From positions 1-6,620 of the forward strand of contig JAFLKA010000461.1 of assembly GCA_022712735.1 (NCBI GenBank): 6,620 nt of DNA, given 5' to 3'. Within the stretch, counting starts at the first letter, position 1. Every line of letters starts with the position of its first letter. This DNA is from Marinosulfonomonas sp. Its GTDB lineage: Bacteria > Pseudomonadota > Alphaproteobacteria > Rhodobacterales > Rhodobacteraceae. A model generated the notes under the pieces. The model did not search any database and was not told the origin of the DNA. It saw only the letters and a program-made list of their open reading frames with translations. This document shows positions 1 to 5,534 of this stretch, one piece after another. A program made the position numbers and the translations under genes.

Positions 1-708
1 AAACCCGCCGATGCGATCCACGACAAGCTGGCGCCGATCTATGAAACCCTGCGCATCCTGCGCCGTGAATTGCCGTCTGAAACCACCTTAATCGGCTTTG
101 CCGGTGCCCCGTGGACCGTTGCCACTTACATGATCGCAGGGCGCGGCACACCGGACCAAGGACCGGCCCATGCCCTGAAAAACACCGACCGCGCCACATT
201 CGAGGCTGTGCTGGACCGCATCACCGACGCCACGATCGAATACCTGCTGATGCAGATTGATGCCGGTGCCGAGGTGGTCAAACTGTTCGACAGTTGGGCC
301 GGATCGCTAAAGGGCGATGATTTCACCAAATACGCACTGGAACCCGCCCGCAAAATCATTGCGGCCCTAAAGGCCAAGCACCCCAATGTGCCCGTCATCG
401 CCTTCCCGCGTGAAGCAGGGCCTGCCTATGAAGGGTTCGCCAAAGCTGTAGGCGCAGATTGTCTGGCGATTGATACCAAGGTCGATCTGACATGGGCCGC
501 AGAGGTTTTGCAAAAAGACGGCTGCGTGCAGGGCAATCTTGACCCTAAACTGATGGTCGAGGGCGGCGAGCGGCTGATTTCCGAAACCAAGCGCATCGTC
601 AAAGCGTTGTCAAGTGGGCCGCACATCTTTAATCTGGGCCACGGCATCACACCCGATGCCGACCCCGAAAATGTGCATGTCATGTTAGAGGCTATCCGCG
701 GCACCTAA
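1..708 (+). CDS. hemE: Uroporphyrinogen decarboxylase HemE, 5'-truncated by window edge
   Basis: Cytoplasmic enzyme of haem (and bacteriochlorophyll) synthesis that removes four acetate carboxyls from uroporphyrinogen III to give coproporphyrinogen III. The frame is open from base 1, giving 235 residues and a TAA stop; family members are about 340-355 residues, so roughly the first 105-115 are missing, including the N-terminal region with the catalytic Asp. Visible family landmarks are [16 protein letters not shown] (residues about 32-47 of the fragment), the segment [23 protein letters not shown], and the C-terminal [15 protein letters not shown] containing the conserved His. An internal TTG at base 70 is in frame but is not the start, because homology continues upstream of it (residues 1-24). 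It converges on the lipoprotein gene with a 23-bp gap; I see no convincing terminator there. No frameshift or unusual residue is apparent. Confidence 0.97.
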   Translation, partial: KPADAIHDKLAPIYETLRILRRELPSETTLIGFAGAPWTVATYMIAGRGTPDQGPAHALKNTDRATFEAVLDRITDATIEYLLMQIDAGAEVVKLFDSWAGSLKGDDFTKYALEPARKIIAALKAKHPNVPVIAFPREAGPAYEGFAKAVGADCLAIDTKVDLTWAAEVLQKDGCVQGNLDPKLMVEGGERLISETKRIVKALSSGPHIFNLGHGITPDADPENVHVMLEAIRGT

Positions 709-731
709 GGGAACAGGCACCGCGAAAAGCA

Positions 732-1328
732 TTATTTTGTTGATGGCATACCCGAATTGGAAGCCGTGCATATCGGGATTTCCTTTGCGACGTCCTTGGG
801 CGTTACACCCTCCAGAATATCCGCACCCCGAACCAATATTACATAGTCCTGCAACTCGACCGTTTTCAGGTATATGGTAACCTTGGCCTCATGTGGAATC
901 TCTGGGGTTATCCGACAGGCACCGGCCCAAACTGACAATGACCCACCGCGATCATCATCTTTGACCGTACGAAGTGCTTCGAACTGGGTAATATCATCTG
1001 GATGTATCCGGTAGACGTAGGTCGGCTGCTCTTGCTCGACACGCATTTCGGCCGCCCCTTTCGGGATTTGCTGAAGCCTAAATTCGTAGGTTTGCGCGGG
1101 CAGCGTATCGGTCGCACTCAGGCGGGTTTCCATATTCACCGTGCCTTTTTGTGGCCGGAATGCCGGCGGCAAAGCCACCATCACACGCATATCTTTTGCG
1201 GGTGTTGTCAGCGGATCAACCGCCCTTAGCGCATTCATCGTGCTTAGCGGGGTATAGCTGCAGCCAGCAATAGAGGCGGCCAGCAACAAGCTATACCCCG
1301 CACCCCGTGAGCGGGATTTGTTAAACAT
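732..1328 (-). CDS. Putative outer-membrane lipoprotein, function unknown
   Basis: A 198-residue protein that I do not recognise by name. It starts with a basic N-terminus (MFNKSRSRGAG), then a short hydrophobic stretch and a lipobox I20-A21-G22-C23, so it should be cleaved by signal peptidase II and lipidated at Cys23. Residue +2 is Ser, not Asp, which favours sorting to the outer membrane. The mature part has no clear repeats or membrane helices; it alternates polar and beta-prone segments and keeps two further cysteines (about 138 and 187) that could form a disulfide in the periplasm. I chose the second ATG: the AGAGGA ribosome site abuts the first ATG (1332-1334) with no spacer but lies 6 nt before the ATG at 1326-1328. 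The gene is convergent with hemE and divergent from the DUF2975-type gene, sharing its AT-rich upstream region. Similar orphan lipoproteins occur in Rhodobacterales as far as I recall, but no role is known to me. Confidence 0.85.
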   Translation of the reverse strand: MFNKSRSRGAGYSLLLAASIAGCSYTPLSTMNALRAVDPLTTPAKDMRVMVALPPAFRPQKGTVNMETRLSATDTLPAQTYEFRLQQIPKGAAEMRVEQEQPTYVYRIHPDDITQFEALRTVKDDDRGGSLSVWAGACRITPEIPHEAKVTIYLKTVELQDYVILVRGADILEGVTPKDVAKEIPICTASNSGMPSTK

Positions 1329-1334
1329 CGTCAT

Positions 1335-1340
1335 TCCTCT
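1335..1340 (-). promoter_or_regulatory. Ribosome binding site deciding the lipoprotein start
   Basis: AGAGGA on the minus strand directly abuts the upstream ATG at 1332-1334 but sits 6 nt from the in-frame ATG at 1326-1328, which is the normal spacing. It therefore argues for the shorter protein. Confidence 0.6.
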
Positions 1341-1415
1341 GAAACTTTCGCTGATATTCCGATTATTAATAAAACTGACCGATAGTGCATGATCTTGGAT
1401 TCCCTATATGATATA

Positions 1416-1443
1416 TTGAAATTATAATCTATATACTTATATT
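1416..1443 (+). promoter_or_regulatory. Candidate sigma-70-type promoter for the DUF2975-HTH pair
   Basis: TTGAAA (1416-1421), a 16-bp spacer and TATATT (1438-1443) form the best -35/-10 pair on the plus strand, which would start transcription near 1450. A perfect TATAAT at 1423-1428 is an alternative -10, but I find no good -35 at 16-18 bp from it. In such AT-rich DNA hexamers like these also arise by chance. Confidence 0.4.
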
Positions 1444-1472
1444 AAGTATTGTTATACGATAATTAATATAAG
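1436..1472. repeat. 37-bp imperfect palindrome before the DUF2975-type gene
   Basis: Arms CTTATATTAAGTATTG (1436-1451) and CGATAATTAATATAAG (1457-1472) are inverted complements at 14 of 16 positions around a 5-nt centre; the outer 10 bp match perfectly. A second perfect 7-bp inverted repeat (ATACTTA, TAT, TAAGTAT at 1433-1449) is nested in it. It ends 10 nt before the ATG at 1483 and overlaps the candidate -10. By inference it may be an operator, possibly for the HTH protein of the same cassette, or a 5'-UTR hairpin if transcription starts upstream. Confidence 0.6.
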
Positions 1473-1482
1473 CAAAAACAAC

Positions 1483-2058
1483 ATGGATAATATCATGCCC
1501 TCACCCACCCGCCAGTTTTCGCCCGTCATTTCCCGTTACGCATGGTATGGAGAATGGGCCGCGAATATAGGCCTGTTAATGTTCGTCGCCGTTGCCTTTT
1601 ATGTCTTGTATCAAGCTGTGACTGGCACTGTGGACCCAAATCAGGGTTTTGAGCTGGATCTGGACATTAACGAATTTGTTGCCACCCTTTCCGGCGTCAA
1701 ACTGTGGGTAATCGCCCTGATAACATCCGTGCAGGACATTCTGGGTTTTGTTCTATTCCTAACCGTTCGGGCCCTTTTCATTGGCATTCGAACTATGGGG
1801 GTGTTTGTGCAAAGCACTGCGCGCCGGTTGCGCATCATCGGCTGGACTATTTTCGCAATGGCTCCTGCCAGCATTTTAGCAGAGTTGATCTCAACCGCTC
1901 TAACGCACTGGTGGGCAGATTATTCGGAACTCACCGTGCACATATCTATTTCCGACACGGATGTTTATGCGGTGGTTATTGGTCTGTTGCTGGTGGTCGT
2001 CAGCCAGATAATGCTTGAAGCTATCCGCATATATGATGAAAACGGGGCGTTCGTCTGA
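1483..2058 (+). CDS. DUF2975-type four-helix integral membrane protein
   Basis: A 191-residue inner-membrane protein. Hydrophobic segments at about 27-46, 74-97, 117-140 and 161-180 suggest four membrane helices, with a polar loop (about 48-68, rich in Asp) after the first and a basic stretch (TARRLRI, about 112-118) before the third. The C-terminus, EAIRIYDENGAFV, resembles the acidic tail that closes DUF2975 proteins, and a YozG-like HTH gene follows 36 bp downstream, which is the usual partner of this family. The DUF2975 call is from memory of the family and the neighbour, not a search. Function is unknown; by inference it could be a membrane sensor or anti-regulator for the HTH partner. 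The start is uncertain: neither the ATG at 1483 nor the in-frame ATG at 1495 has a strong ribosome site (a weak TGGA lies 7 nt before 1495). Base composition is somewhat poorer in GC than the haem genes. Confidence 0.8.
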   Translation: MDNIMPSPTRQFSPVISRYAWYGEWAANIGLLMFVAVAFYVLYQAVTGTVDPNQGFELDLDINEFVATLSGVKLWVIALITSVQDILGFVLFLTVRALFIGIRTMGVFVQSTARRLRIIGWTIFAMAPASILAELISTALTHWWADYSELTVHISISDTDVYAVVIGLLLVVVSQIMLEAIRIYDENGAFV

Positions 2059-2079
2059 AATGGGTGATTCAGTTCAGAC
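2053..2079 (+). repeat. 7-bp inverted repeat between the DUF2975-type and HTH genes
   Basis: GTCTGAA (2053-2059) and TTCAGAC (2073-2079) are exact inverted complements around 13 nt. The left arm covers the stop codon of the membrane-protein gene and the right arm ends 4 nt before the G-rich ribosome site of the HTH gene. A tandem TTCAGTTCAG (2068-2077) gives an alternative 5-bp pairing. In the mRNA it could form a small hairpin that tunes translation of the second gene. No T-run follows, so it is not a terminator. Confidence 0.45.
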
Positions 2080-2094
2080 ATGCGGGGGAATGTG

Positions 2095-2313
2095 ATGCAG
2101 ATTGTTGTGACTTTGGATGTGATGCTGGCGAGGCGCAAAATGCGCTCGAAACAGCTGGCCGAACTGGTCGGTATCACCGTGCAGAATGTGTCCCTGTTAA
2201 AATCGGGCAAAGTGAAAGGTGTGCGTTTCGAGACGCTCGCAAAAATTTGCGATGTCCTTGATTGTCAGCCTGGAGATATTCTGCGTTTTGAAGCGGTCGA
2301 GGATACTGACTAA
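2095..2313 (+). CDS. Small XRE/YozG-like helix-turn-helix regulator
   Basis: A 72-residue DNA-binding protein of the Cro/C1-type HTH class (the HTH_26 / YozG-like group). The pattern MQIVVTLDVMLARRKM is typical of the N-terminus; the HTH covers about residues 17-37, with SKQLAELVG as the positioning helix and TVQNVSLLKSG as the recognition helix, followed by FETLAKICDVLDCQPGDIL, the scaffold helices seen in this family. It has no ligand or dimer domain beyond the HTH. I chose the ATG at 2095 over the in-frame ATG at 2080: GGGGGAA (2084-2090) lies just before 2095, and the family normally begins only a few residues before the VxLDVML motif. It follows the membrane protein by 36 bp and is probably cotranscribed. 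Its TAA overlaps the TAG of the convergent hemF. By inference it controls its own cassette; the AT-rich palindrome upstream is a candidate site. Confidence 0.9.
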   Translation: MQIVVTLDVMLARRKMRSKQLAELVGITVQNVSLLKSGKVKGVRFETLAKICDVLDCQPGDILRFEAVEDTD

Positions 2314-3203
2314 ACCCACTTGGCCATTGGCGGCAGGCTCATCAGAACCGCGTCCACATTATGCCCTGTTTCCAGCCCGAATTTAGTGCCCCTGTCATAA
2401 ACCAGATTATATTCGGCATAGAGCCCGCGATGCACCAGTTGGGTGTCTTTGTCCGCATCCGTCCACGAGGTATTGCGCCGCTTTTCAGTGACGGGCAGGA
2501 ATGCCATCAAAAATGCACGACCCACATCCTGAATAAAGGCAAAATCCGCGTCCCAATCGCCGGTGTTGTGATCATCCAGAAAGATGCCACCAACCCCGCG
2601 CGCACGATTGCGATGTGGCACATAGAAATACTCGTCCGCCCATTCCTTAAACCGCGGGTAATAGGCCGGATCATGCAAATCGCACTGCTGCTTTTGCACT
2701 GCGTGAAACGCCGCTGTGTCCTCGGGGTATTCAATGCAGGGGTTCAAATCCGACCCACCACCAAACCACCAGCCATGCGGCGTCCAGAACATACGCGTGT
2801 TCATATGAACGGCAGGGGCGTGCGGGTTTTGCATATGCGCCACCAGTGAAATGCCCGAAGCCCAGAACCGCGGATCATCCTTCATCCCCGTCAGCCCTTT
2901 ACGCGATGCCATCGCATCCACGGCCCGCGCGCCCAAAGTGCCGTATACCGTCGACACATTGACACCGACCTTTTCAAACACACGGCCACCACGCATCACA
3001 GACATCAAGCCACCACCTGCATCCGTGCCATCATCACTGGCGCGTGTGGTTTCGCTTACGTCAAAGCGCCCGGCTGGCTTATCGGCAAAAAGACCGCTGG
3101 TTTGGCTATTTTCCAACGCCTCGAATGCTGTGCAAATCTGGTCGCGCAATTGGCGGAACCAGTCGGATGCCTTGGCTTTCTGCTTGCTGAATTCTTCACC
3201 CAT
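2310..3203 (-). CDS. hemF: Oxygen-dependent coproporphyrinogen III oxidase HemF
   Basis: Cytoplasmic homodimeric enzyme that uses O2 to decarboxylate two propionates of coproporphyrinogen III, yielding protoporphyrinogen IX; it acts directly after HemE. The 297-residue length is normal for the bacterial family. Landmarks, numbered from the ATG: GGGLMSVMRGGRVFEKVGVN (about 63-82), NPHAPAVHMNTRMF (about 126-139), WWFGGGSDLNP (about 145-155), the signature HRNRARGVGGIFLDD (about 197-211), and the C-terminal block YAEYNLVYDRGTKFGLETG (about 262-280). Compared with the classical signature, KxWC reads KEWA, HRxE reads HRNR and FFD reads FLD; the substrate-binding Asp of GGIFxDD is kept. I prefer the ATG at 3201-3203 over the adjacent GTG at 3204-3206 because AGGAG lies 7 nt before it. 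It is the last gene of the clpS - MTase - SDR - hemF run and overlaps the HTH gene tail to tail by 4 bp. Confidence 0.97.
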   Translation of the reverse strand: MGEEFSKQKAKASDWFRQLRDQICTAFEALENSQTSGLFADKPAGRFDVSETTRASDDGTDAGGGLMSVMRGGRVFEKVGVNVSTVYGTLGARAVDAMASRKGLTGMKDDPRFWASGISLVAHMQNPHAPAVHMNTRMFWTPHGWWFGGGSDLNPCIEYPEDTAAFHAVQKQQCDLHDPAYYPRFKEWADEYFYVPHRNRARGVGGIFLDDHNTGDWDADFAFIQDVGRAFLMAFLPVTEKRRNTSWTDADKDTQLVHRGLYAEYNLVYDRGTKFGLETGHNVDAVLMSLPPMAKWV

Positions 3204-3210
3204 CACTTCA

Positions 3211-3215
3211 CTCCT
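3211..3215 (-). promoter_or_regulatory. Ribosome binding site of hemF
   Basis: AGGAG on the minus strand is 7 nt from the ATG at 3201-3203 and 4 nt from the adjacent in-frame GTG. The spacing favours the ATG. It lies in the 28-bp gap after the SDR stop codon. Confidence 0.6.
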
Positions 3216-3231
3216 GGTTCGCTAATTTGGT

Positions 3232-4044
3232 CTAATGCGCGGGGGATGCTACAGGGTCAAGCAAACTGCGGCCACCATCAACCGTCATGATCTGTCCAGT
3301 CATGAACCCAGCACTGTCCGACGCCAGAAACTGCACCGCTTCGGCCACTTCACTGGCGCTGGCAACACGGCCTAGCGGCGTATGGTCAATAATATCGGCG
3401 CGGCATTCCTCGTCACCCTTTAGCATGTCTTTCAAACTTGCGCTCATCACCGACCCGAACGCCACTGCGTTTACCCGAATGCGCTCCGGTGCCAATGCCA
3501 CCGCCAATGACCGCGTCATCTGGTTTAGCGCGGCGGTCGACACCGAATAGGCCAACAGCTTTGGGTGCGCCCGTTCAGCGGCAATCGACGACAGGTTCAC
3601 GATGGCCCCCACGGGGTCGTTCTCATTCTCGTCGCGCTCGGCCTGACAGATCATCCGCTTGGCCACGGCCTGACTTAGGCGCAGGCTGGTCATCAGGTTT
3701 TGCTCCAGCAGGGCTGCCATACCGTCCTCTTTGGCATTCAGCGGGTCCGACGACACCGCAATCTGGCGCGAGGCATTGACCAGAATATCCACCCGGTCAA
3801 ACGCATCAATCGTGGCCGACAACAGATTAGCAATCGTCAGTTTCTTGCGCAGATCACCGGCGAAAAATCGAACGTTCCCGTCTTTTTCAGCCTCGTCGCC
3901 CAATTCTTTGGCTAACCGTTCTTCGTCCATATCGGCAAACATCACATTTGCACCCGCCTCGGCAAACTGACGCCCGATGGCCAGGCCAATACCATTGGCG
4001 GCACCCGTTACAATCACTGTTTTTCCTGCAATCGAAAAAGACAT
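3232..4044 (-). CDS. SDR-family protein with altered active site (YxxxT)
   Basis: A 270-residue Rossmann-fold protein of the classical short-chain dehydrogenase/reductase family, cytoplasmic. The cofactor loop TGAANGIG (13-20) is intact, with acidic residues at the end of beta-2 (ADMD, 37-40) that would favour NAD(H), and DL at 64-65. Asn116, the family's structural/catalytic Asn, and Ser153, 13 residues before Tyr166, are present. The motif that should read YxxxK is Y166-S-V-S-T170: the lysine codon is replaced by ACC (Thr). The NNAG motif reads NASR (90-93). The C-terminal part (VNAVAFGSVMS, TPLGRVA, LASDSAGFMTGQIMTVDGG) is well preserved, so this is not decay. By inference it is either catalytically impaired or uses a different proton relay; substrate is unknown. 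AGGAG 7 nt before the ATG supports the start. It precedes hemF by 28 bp and follows the methyltransferase gene by 37 bp. I recall similar proteins in Roseobacter genomes, so the change may be family-wide. Confidence 0.92.
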   Translation of the reverse strand: MSFSIAGKTVIVTGAANGIGLAIGRQFAEAGANVMFADMDEERLAKELGDEAEKDGNVRFFAGDLRKKLTIANLLSATIDAFDRVDILVNASRQIAVSSDPLNAKEDGMAALLEQNLMTSLRLSQAVAKRMICQAERDENENDPVGAIVNLSSIAAERAHPKLLAYSVSTAALNQMTRSLAVALAPERIRVNAVAFGSVMSASLKDMLKGDEECRADIIDHTPLGRVASASEVAEAVQFLASDSAGFMTGQIMTVDGGRSLLDPVASPAH

Positions 4045-4081
4045 CCCATGGCTCCTGATTCTAGGTGTTGATTAAGAGACT

Positions 4082-5074
4082 TTAGCGCGCGCCGCGCAAG
4101 GGTCGTGTGGCCTGAAGGATTTTGAAGGCGTTATCGCCTGCGACTTCCTCAACATTGCGAAATGTCTCGGCAAGGGTGCGCTCATACGGCAGATGCCGGT
4201 TGGCAACAAGCCACAACTGGCCTGACGGTGTTAACATTCCGGCCGCCGCCGTGATAAACCCACGCCCGATGTCAGGGTCCGCCTTGCGGCTGGTGTGAAA
4301 CGGCGGGTTGGTGATGATGCCGTCAAAGGGCTGCGTCGGACTGAACCGCATCGCGTCGGCCCAGTGGAAATGGGCCCGCTCGTCCGTCACGTTCTTGCGG
4401 GCACACTCAAGGGCAGCAAAATCCGCCTCGATCAAATGCAACTCGCGGATCTTTTCACGCATCAGAATGTGACGCGACAGGTATCCCCAGCCCGCCCCCA
4501 GATCGGCCAAACGTTTGGGCAGCTTTTGCGGCAGTGCCGCGATCAACGCTTGTGATCCACGATCAAACTTCTCGGCTGAAAACACCCCGGCGACAGTTTG
4601 AAACCCGTCTTCCAAGGTGATCGGCCCCTTATTGGCCCAATCATCAAAAACAGGTTCAGCCGTGAACCAGAACAATTTGCCATGTGCCTTGGAAAACGCC
4701 TCGGACACTGCCAGCCGTTTGCGACATTCCTTATAGAACCCGTCGGCCCCCTCGGTTTTCAAGCCGTCAACAATGATCAACCCACCCGGGGTTTTTGCCA
4801 CTGCTTCGGCCAGCATCATGCGCGTCTGAACCTTGGAGCGGGCCAGTTTCACCACCGACACCGCATATGGCCCGCCTGCGGTCACTGCCACCTGAAACCC
4901 GCGGGCCACCAGCGCATCATGGTCCGGCTTGAACCTCTGAATGATCTCGCAACGTTCCTTTGGCAGCGCACTCAGGTCGTCGTCCGCAGCGGCACCGTAA
5001 ACAGCAATCTGCCCCGCCTCGGGCAAGGCCAAGGCGCCACTTTCAATAATCAGGGATAAACGGGATGCTTTCAT
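4082..5074 (-). CDS. RsmC-like class I SAM-dependent rRNA guanine-N2 methyltransferase
   Basis: A 330-residue two-part protein: a degenerate N-terminal methyltransferase-like half (about 1-160) and a C-terminal catalytic Rossmann half. This layout is that of RsmC/RlmG, which methylate 16S G1207 or 23S G1835 using S-adenosylmethionine. Catalytic-half evidence: GVFSAEKFDRGSQAL (163-177), motif I DLGAGWG (191-197), the acidic SAM-ribose contact LIEAD (214-218), AD at 239-240, and motif IV NPPFH (256-260), typical of N-methylation of guanine or adenine amino groups. The length matches RsmC (about 340). RsmC is more likely than RlmG, but I cannot decide from sequence alone, so no symbol is given. 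The ATG at 5072-5074 has no clear ribosome site; it lies 21 bp after the clpS stop and may rely on coupling to clpS translation. No defects are seen. Confidence 0.9.
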   Translation of the reverse strand: MKASRLSLIIESGALALPEAGQIAVYGAAADDDLSALPKERCEIIQRFKPDHDALVARGFQVAVTAGGPYAVSVVKLARSKVQTRMMLAEAVAKTPGGLIIVDGLKTEGADGFYKECRKRLAVSEAFSKAHGKLFWFTAEPVFDDWANKGPITLEDGFQTVAGVFSAEKFDRGSQALIAALPQKLPKRLADLGAGWGYLSRHILMREKIRELHLIEADFAALECARKNVTDERAHFHWADAMRFSPTQPFDGIITNPPFHTSRKADPDIGRGFITAAAGMLTPSGQLWLVANRHLPYERTLAETFRNVEEVAGDNAFKILQATRPLRGAR

Positions 5075-5095
5075 CGCGGGTTCAGGCCTACGGCC

Positions 5096-5419
5096 CTATT
5101 CCTTTTCCATAGTGCATTGCAGCGGGTGCTGGTTTTGAATGGCCAAATCCATCACTTGCGCCACTTTGGTTTCCGCCACTTCATGCGAGAAAACGCCGAC
5201 CACCGCCAGCCCTTTTTTGTGAACGGTCAGCATAATTTCAACCGATTGCGCCGCACTCAGGCTGAAAATCCGTTCCAGCACATGGGTGACAAATTCCATT
5301 GGTGTATAGTCGTCATTCAACAACAGCACCTTATACAGCGGCGGGCGGGCCGTTTTAGGGCGGGTTTTTAGCGCAAGCCCGGTGTCGCTGTCATCCTGAC
5401 CATCCTGATCGGACATCAT
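5096..5419 (-). CDS. clpS: ATP-dependent Clp protease adaptor ClpS
   Basis: Adaptor that binds N-degron substrates (N-terminal Leu, Phe, Tyr, Trp) and hands them to ClpA of the ClpAP protease in the cytoplasm. The 107-residue product has an acidic, flexible N-terminus ([14 protein letters not shown]), then the core beginning at [18 protein letters not shown]. The N-degron pocket residues are present: Asn35, Asp36, Asp37, Met41 and His67, one residue offset from E. coli ClpS numbering. The family's end, [10 protein letters not shown], is intact. I chose the ATG at 5417-5419 because it gives the usual family length; the frame is open to a TTG at 5447-5449 (117 residues) with a weak GGA 8 nt upstream, and neither start has a good ribosome site. 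It is the first gene of the minus-strand run. clpA is not beside it in this window, unlike in E. coli. It diverges from the S11 carboxypeptidase gene. Confidence 0.95.
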   Translation of the reverse strand: MMSDQDGQDDSDTGLALKTRPKTARPPLYKVLLLNDDYTPMEFVTHVLERIFSLSAAQSVEIMLTVHKKGLAVVGVFSHEVAETKVAQVMDLAIQNQHPLQCTMEKE

Positions 5420-5477
5420 CTGCAACGGGTATGTCTGTTTTGAAATCAAGGGGCGTTTCCATCGTCAGTTCCGAGGC

Positions 5478-5483
5478 ATTATA
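5478..5483 (-). promoter_or_regulatory. Candidate -10 element of the clpS operon
   Basis: Perfect TATAAT on the minus strand inside TTATATAATG, which would start transcription near 5471, about 50 nt before the ATG at 5419 and about 21 nt before the TTG at 5449. At 18 bp upstream the -35 is only TTATCC (5502-5507), a weak match. Confidence 0.4.
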
Positions 5484-5534
5484 TAAGCCCTCTGGCGGGC
5501 AGGATAAAGGGGGGCAATTCCAGATAGGTTAAAT

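Larger units (their letters stand above)
1335..1482. promoter_or_regulatory. AT-rich divergent intergenic control region
   Basis: This 148-bp gap lies between the divergent lipoprotein and DUF2975-type genes. Bases 1401-1480 hold only 14 G or C, far below the flanking coding DNA. It contains several overlapping TATAAT/TATATT-like hexamers readable on both strands, a near-duplicated motif (CTATATGATATATT at 1404-1417 and CTATATACTTATATT at 1429-1443) and a long palindrome given as its own entry. By inference it holds the promoters of both genes; the low GC could also attract an H-NS-like or MucR-like silencer, or mark a transferred segment. Confidence 0.6.

Noticed and set aside
70..708. HemE starting at the TTG at base 70
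   Set aside because: The same frame is open to base 1 and residues before the TTG still fit HemE; the true start lies outside the window.
697..724. CGCGG/CCGCG inverted repeat between hemE and the lipoprotein gene as a shared terminator
   Set aside because: Only 5 bp with an 18-nt loop, no T-run and partly inside hemE.
1002..1229. Plus-strand frame opposite the lipoprotein gene
   Set aside because: The minus-strand gene has a lipobox and ribosome site; this one has neither and is His/Arg-rich as shadows often are.
1335..1482. AT-rich gap as a replication origin or attachment site
   Set aside because: No iterons, DnaA-box cluster, integrase gene or tRNA end nearby; promoter use explains it more simply.
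2361..2849. A 162-codon plus-strand frame opposite hemF
   Set aside because: It is the shadow of the well-supported hemF gene; its product is histidine- and arginine-rich with no motif.
4598..5059. A 153-codon plus-strand frame opposite the RsmC-like gene
   Set aside because: Antisense shadow with no start signal and no family resemblance.
5391..5462. A 23-residue minus-strand ORF (ATG at 5460-5462) overlapping the clpS start in another frame, about 9 nt after the predicted transcription start
   Set aside because: No ribosome site and no composition signal. It could be a leader peptide, but the sequence alone does not support this.
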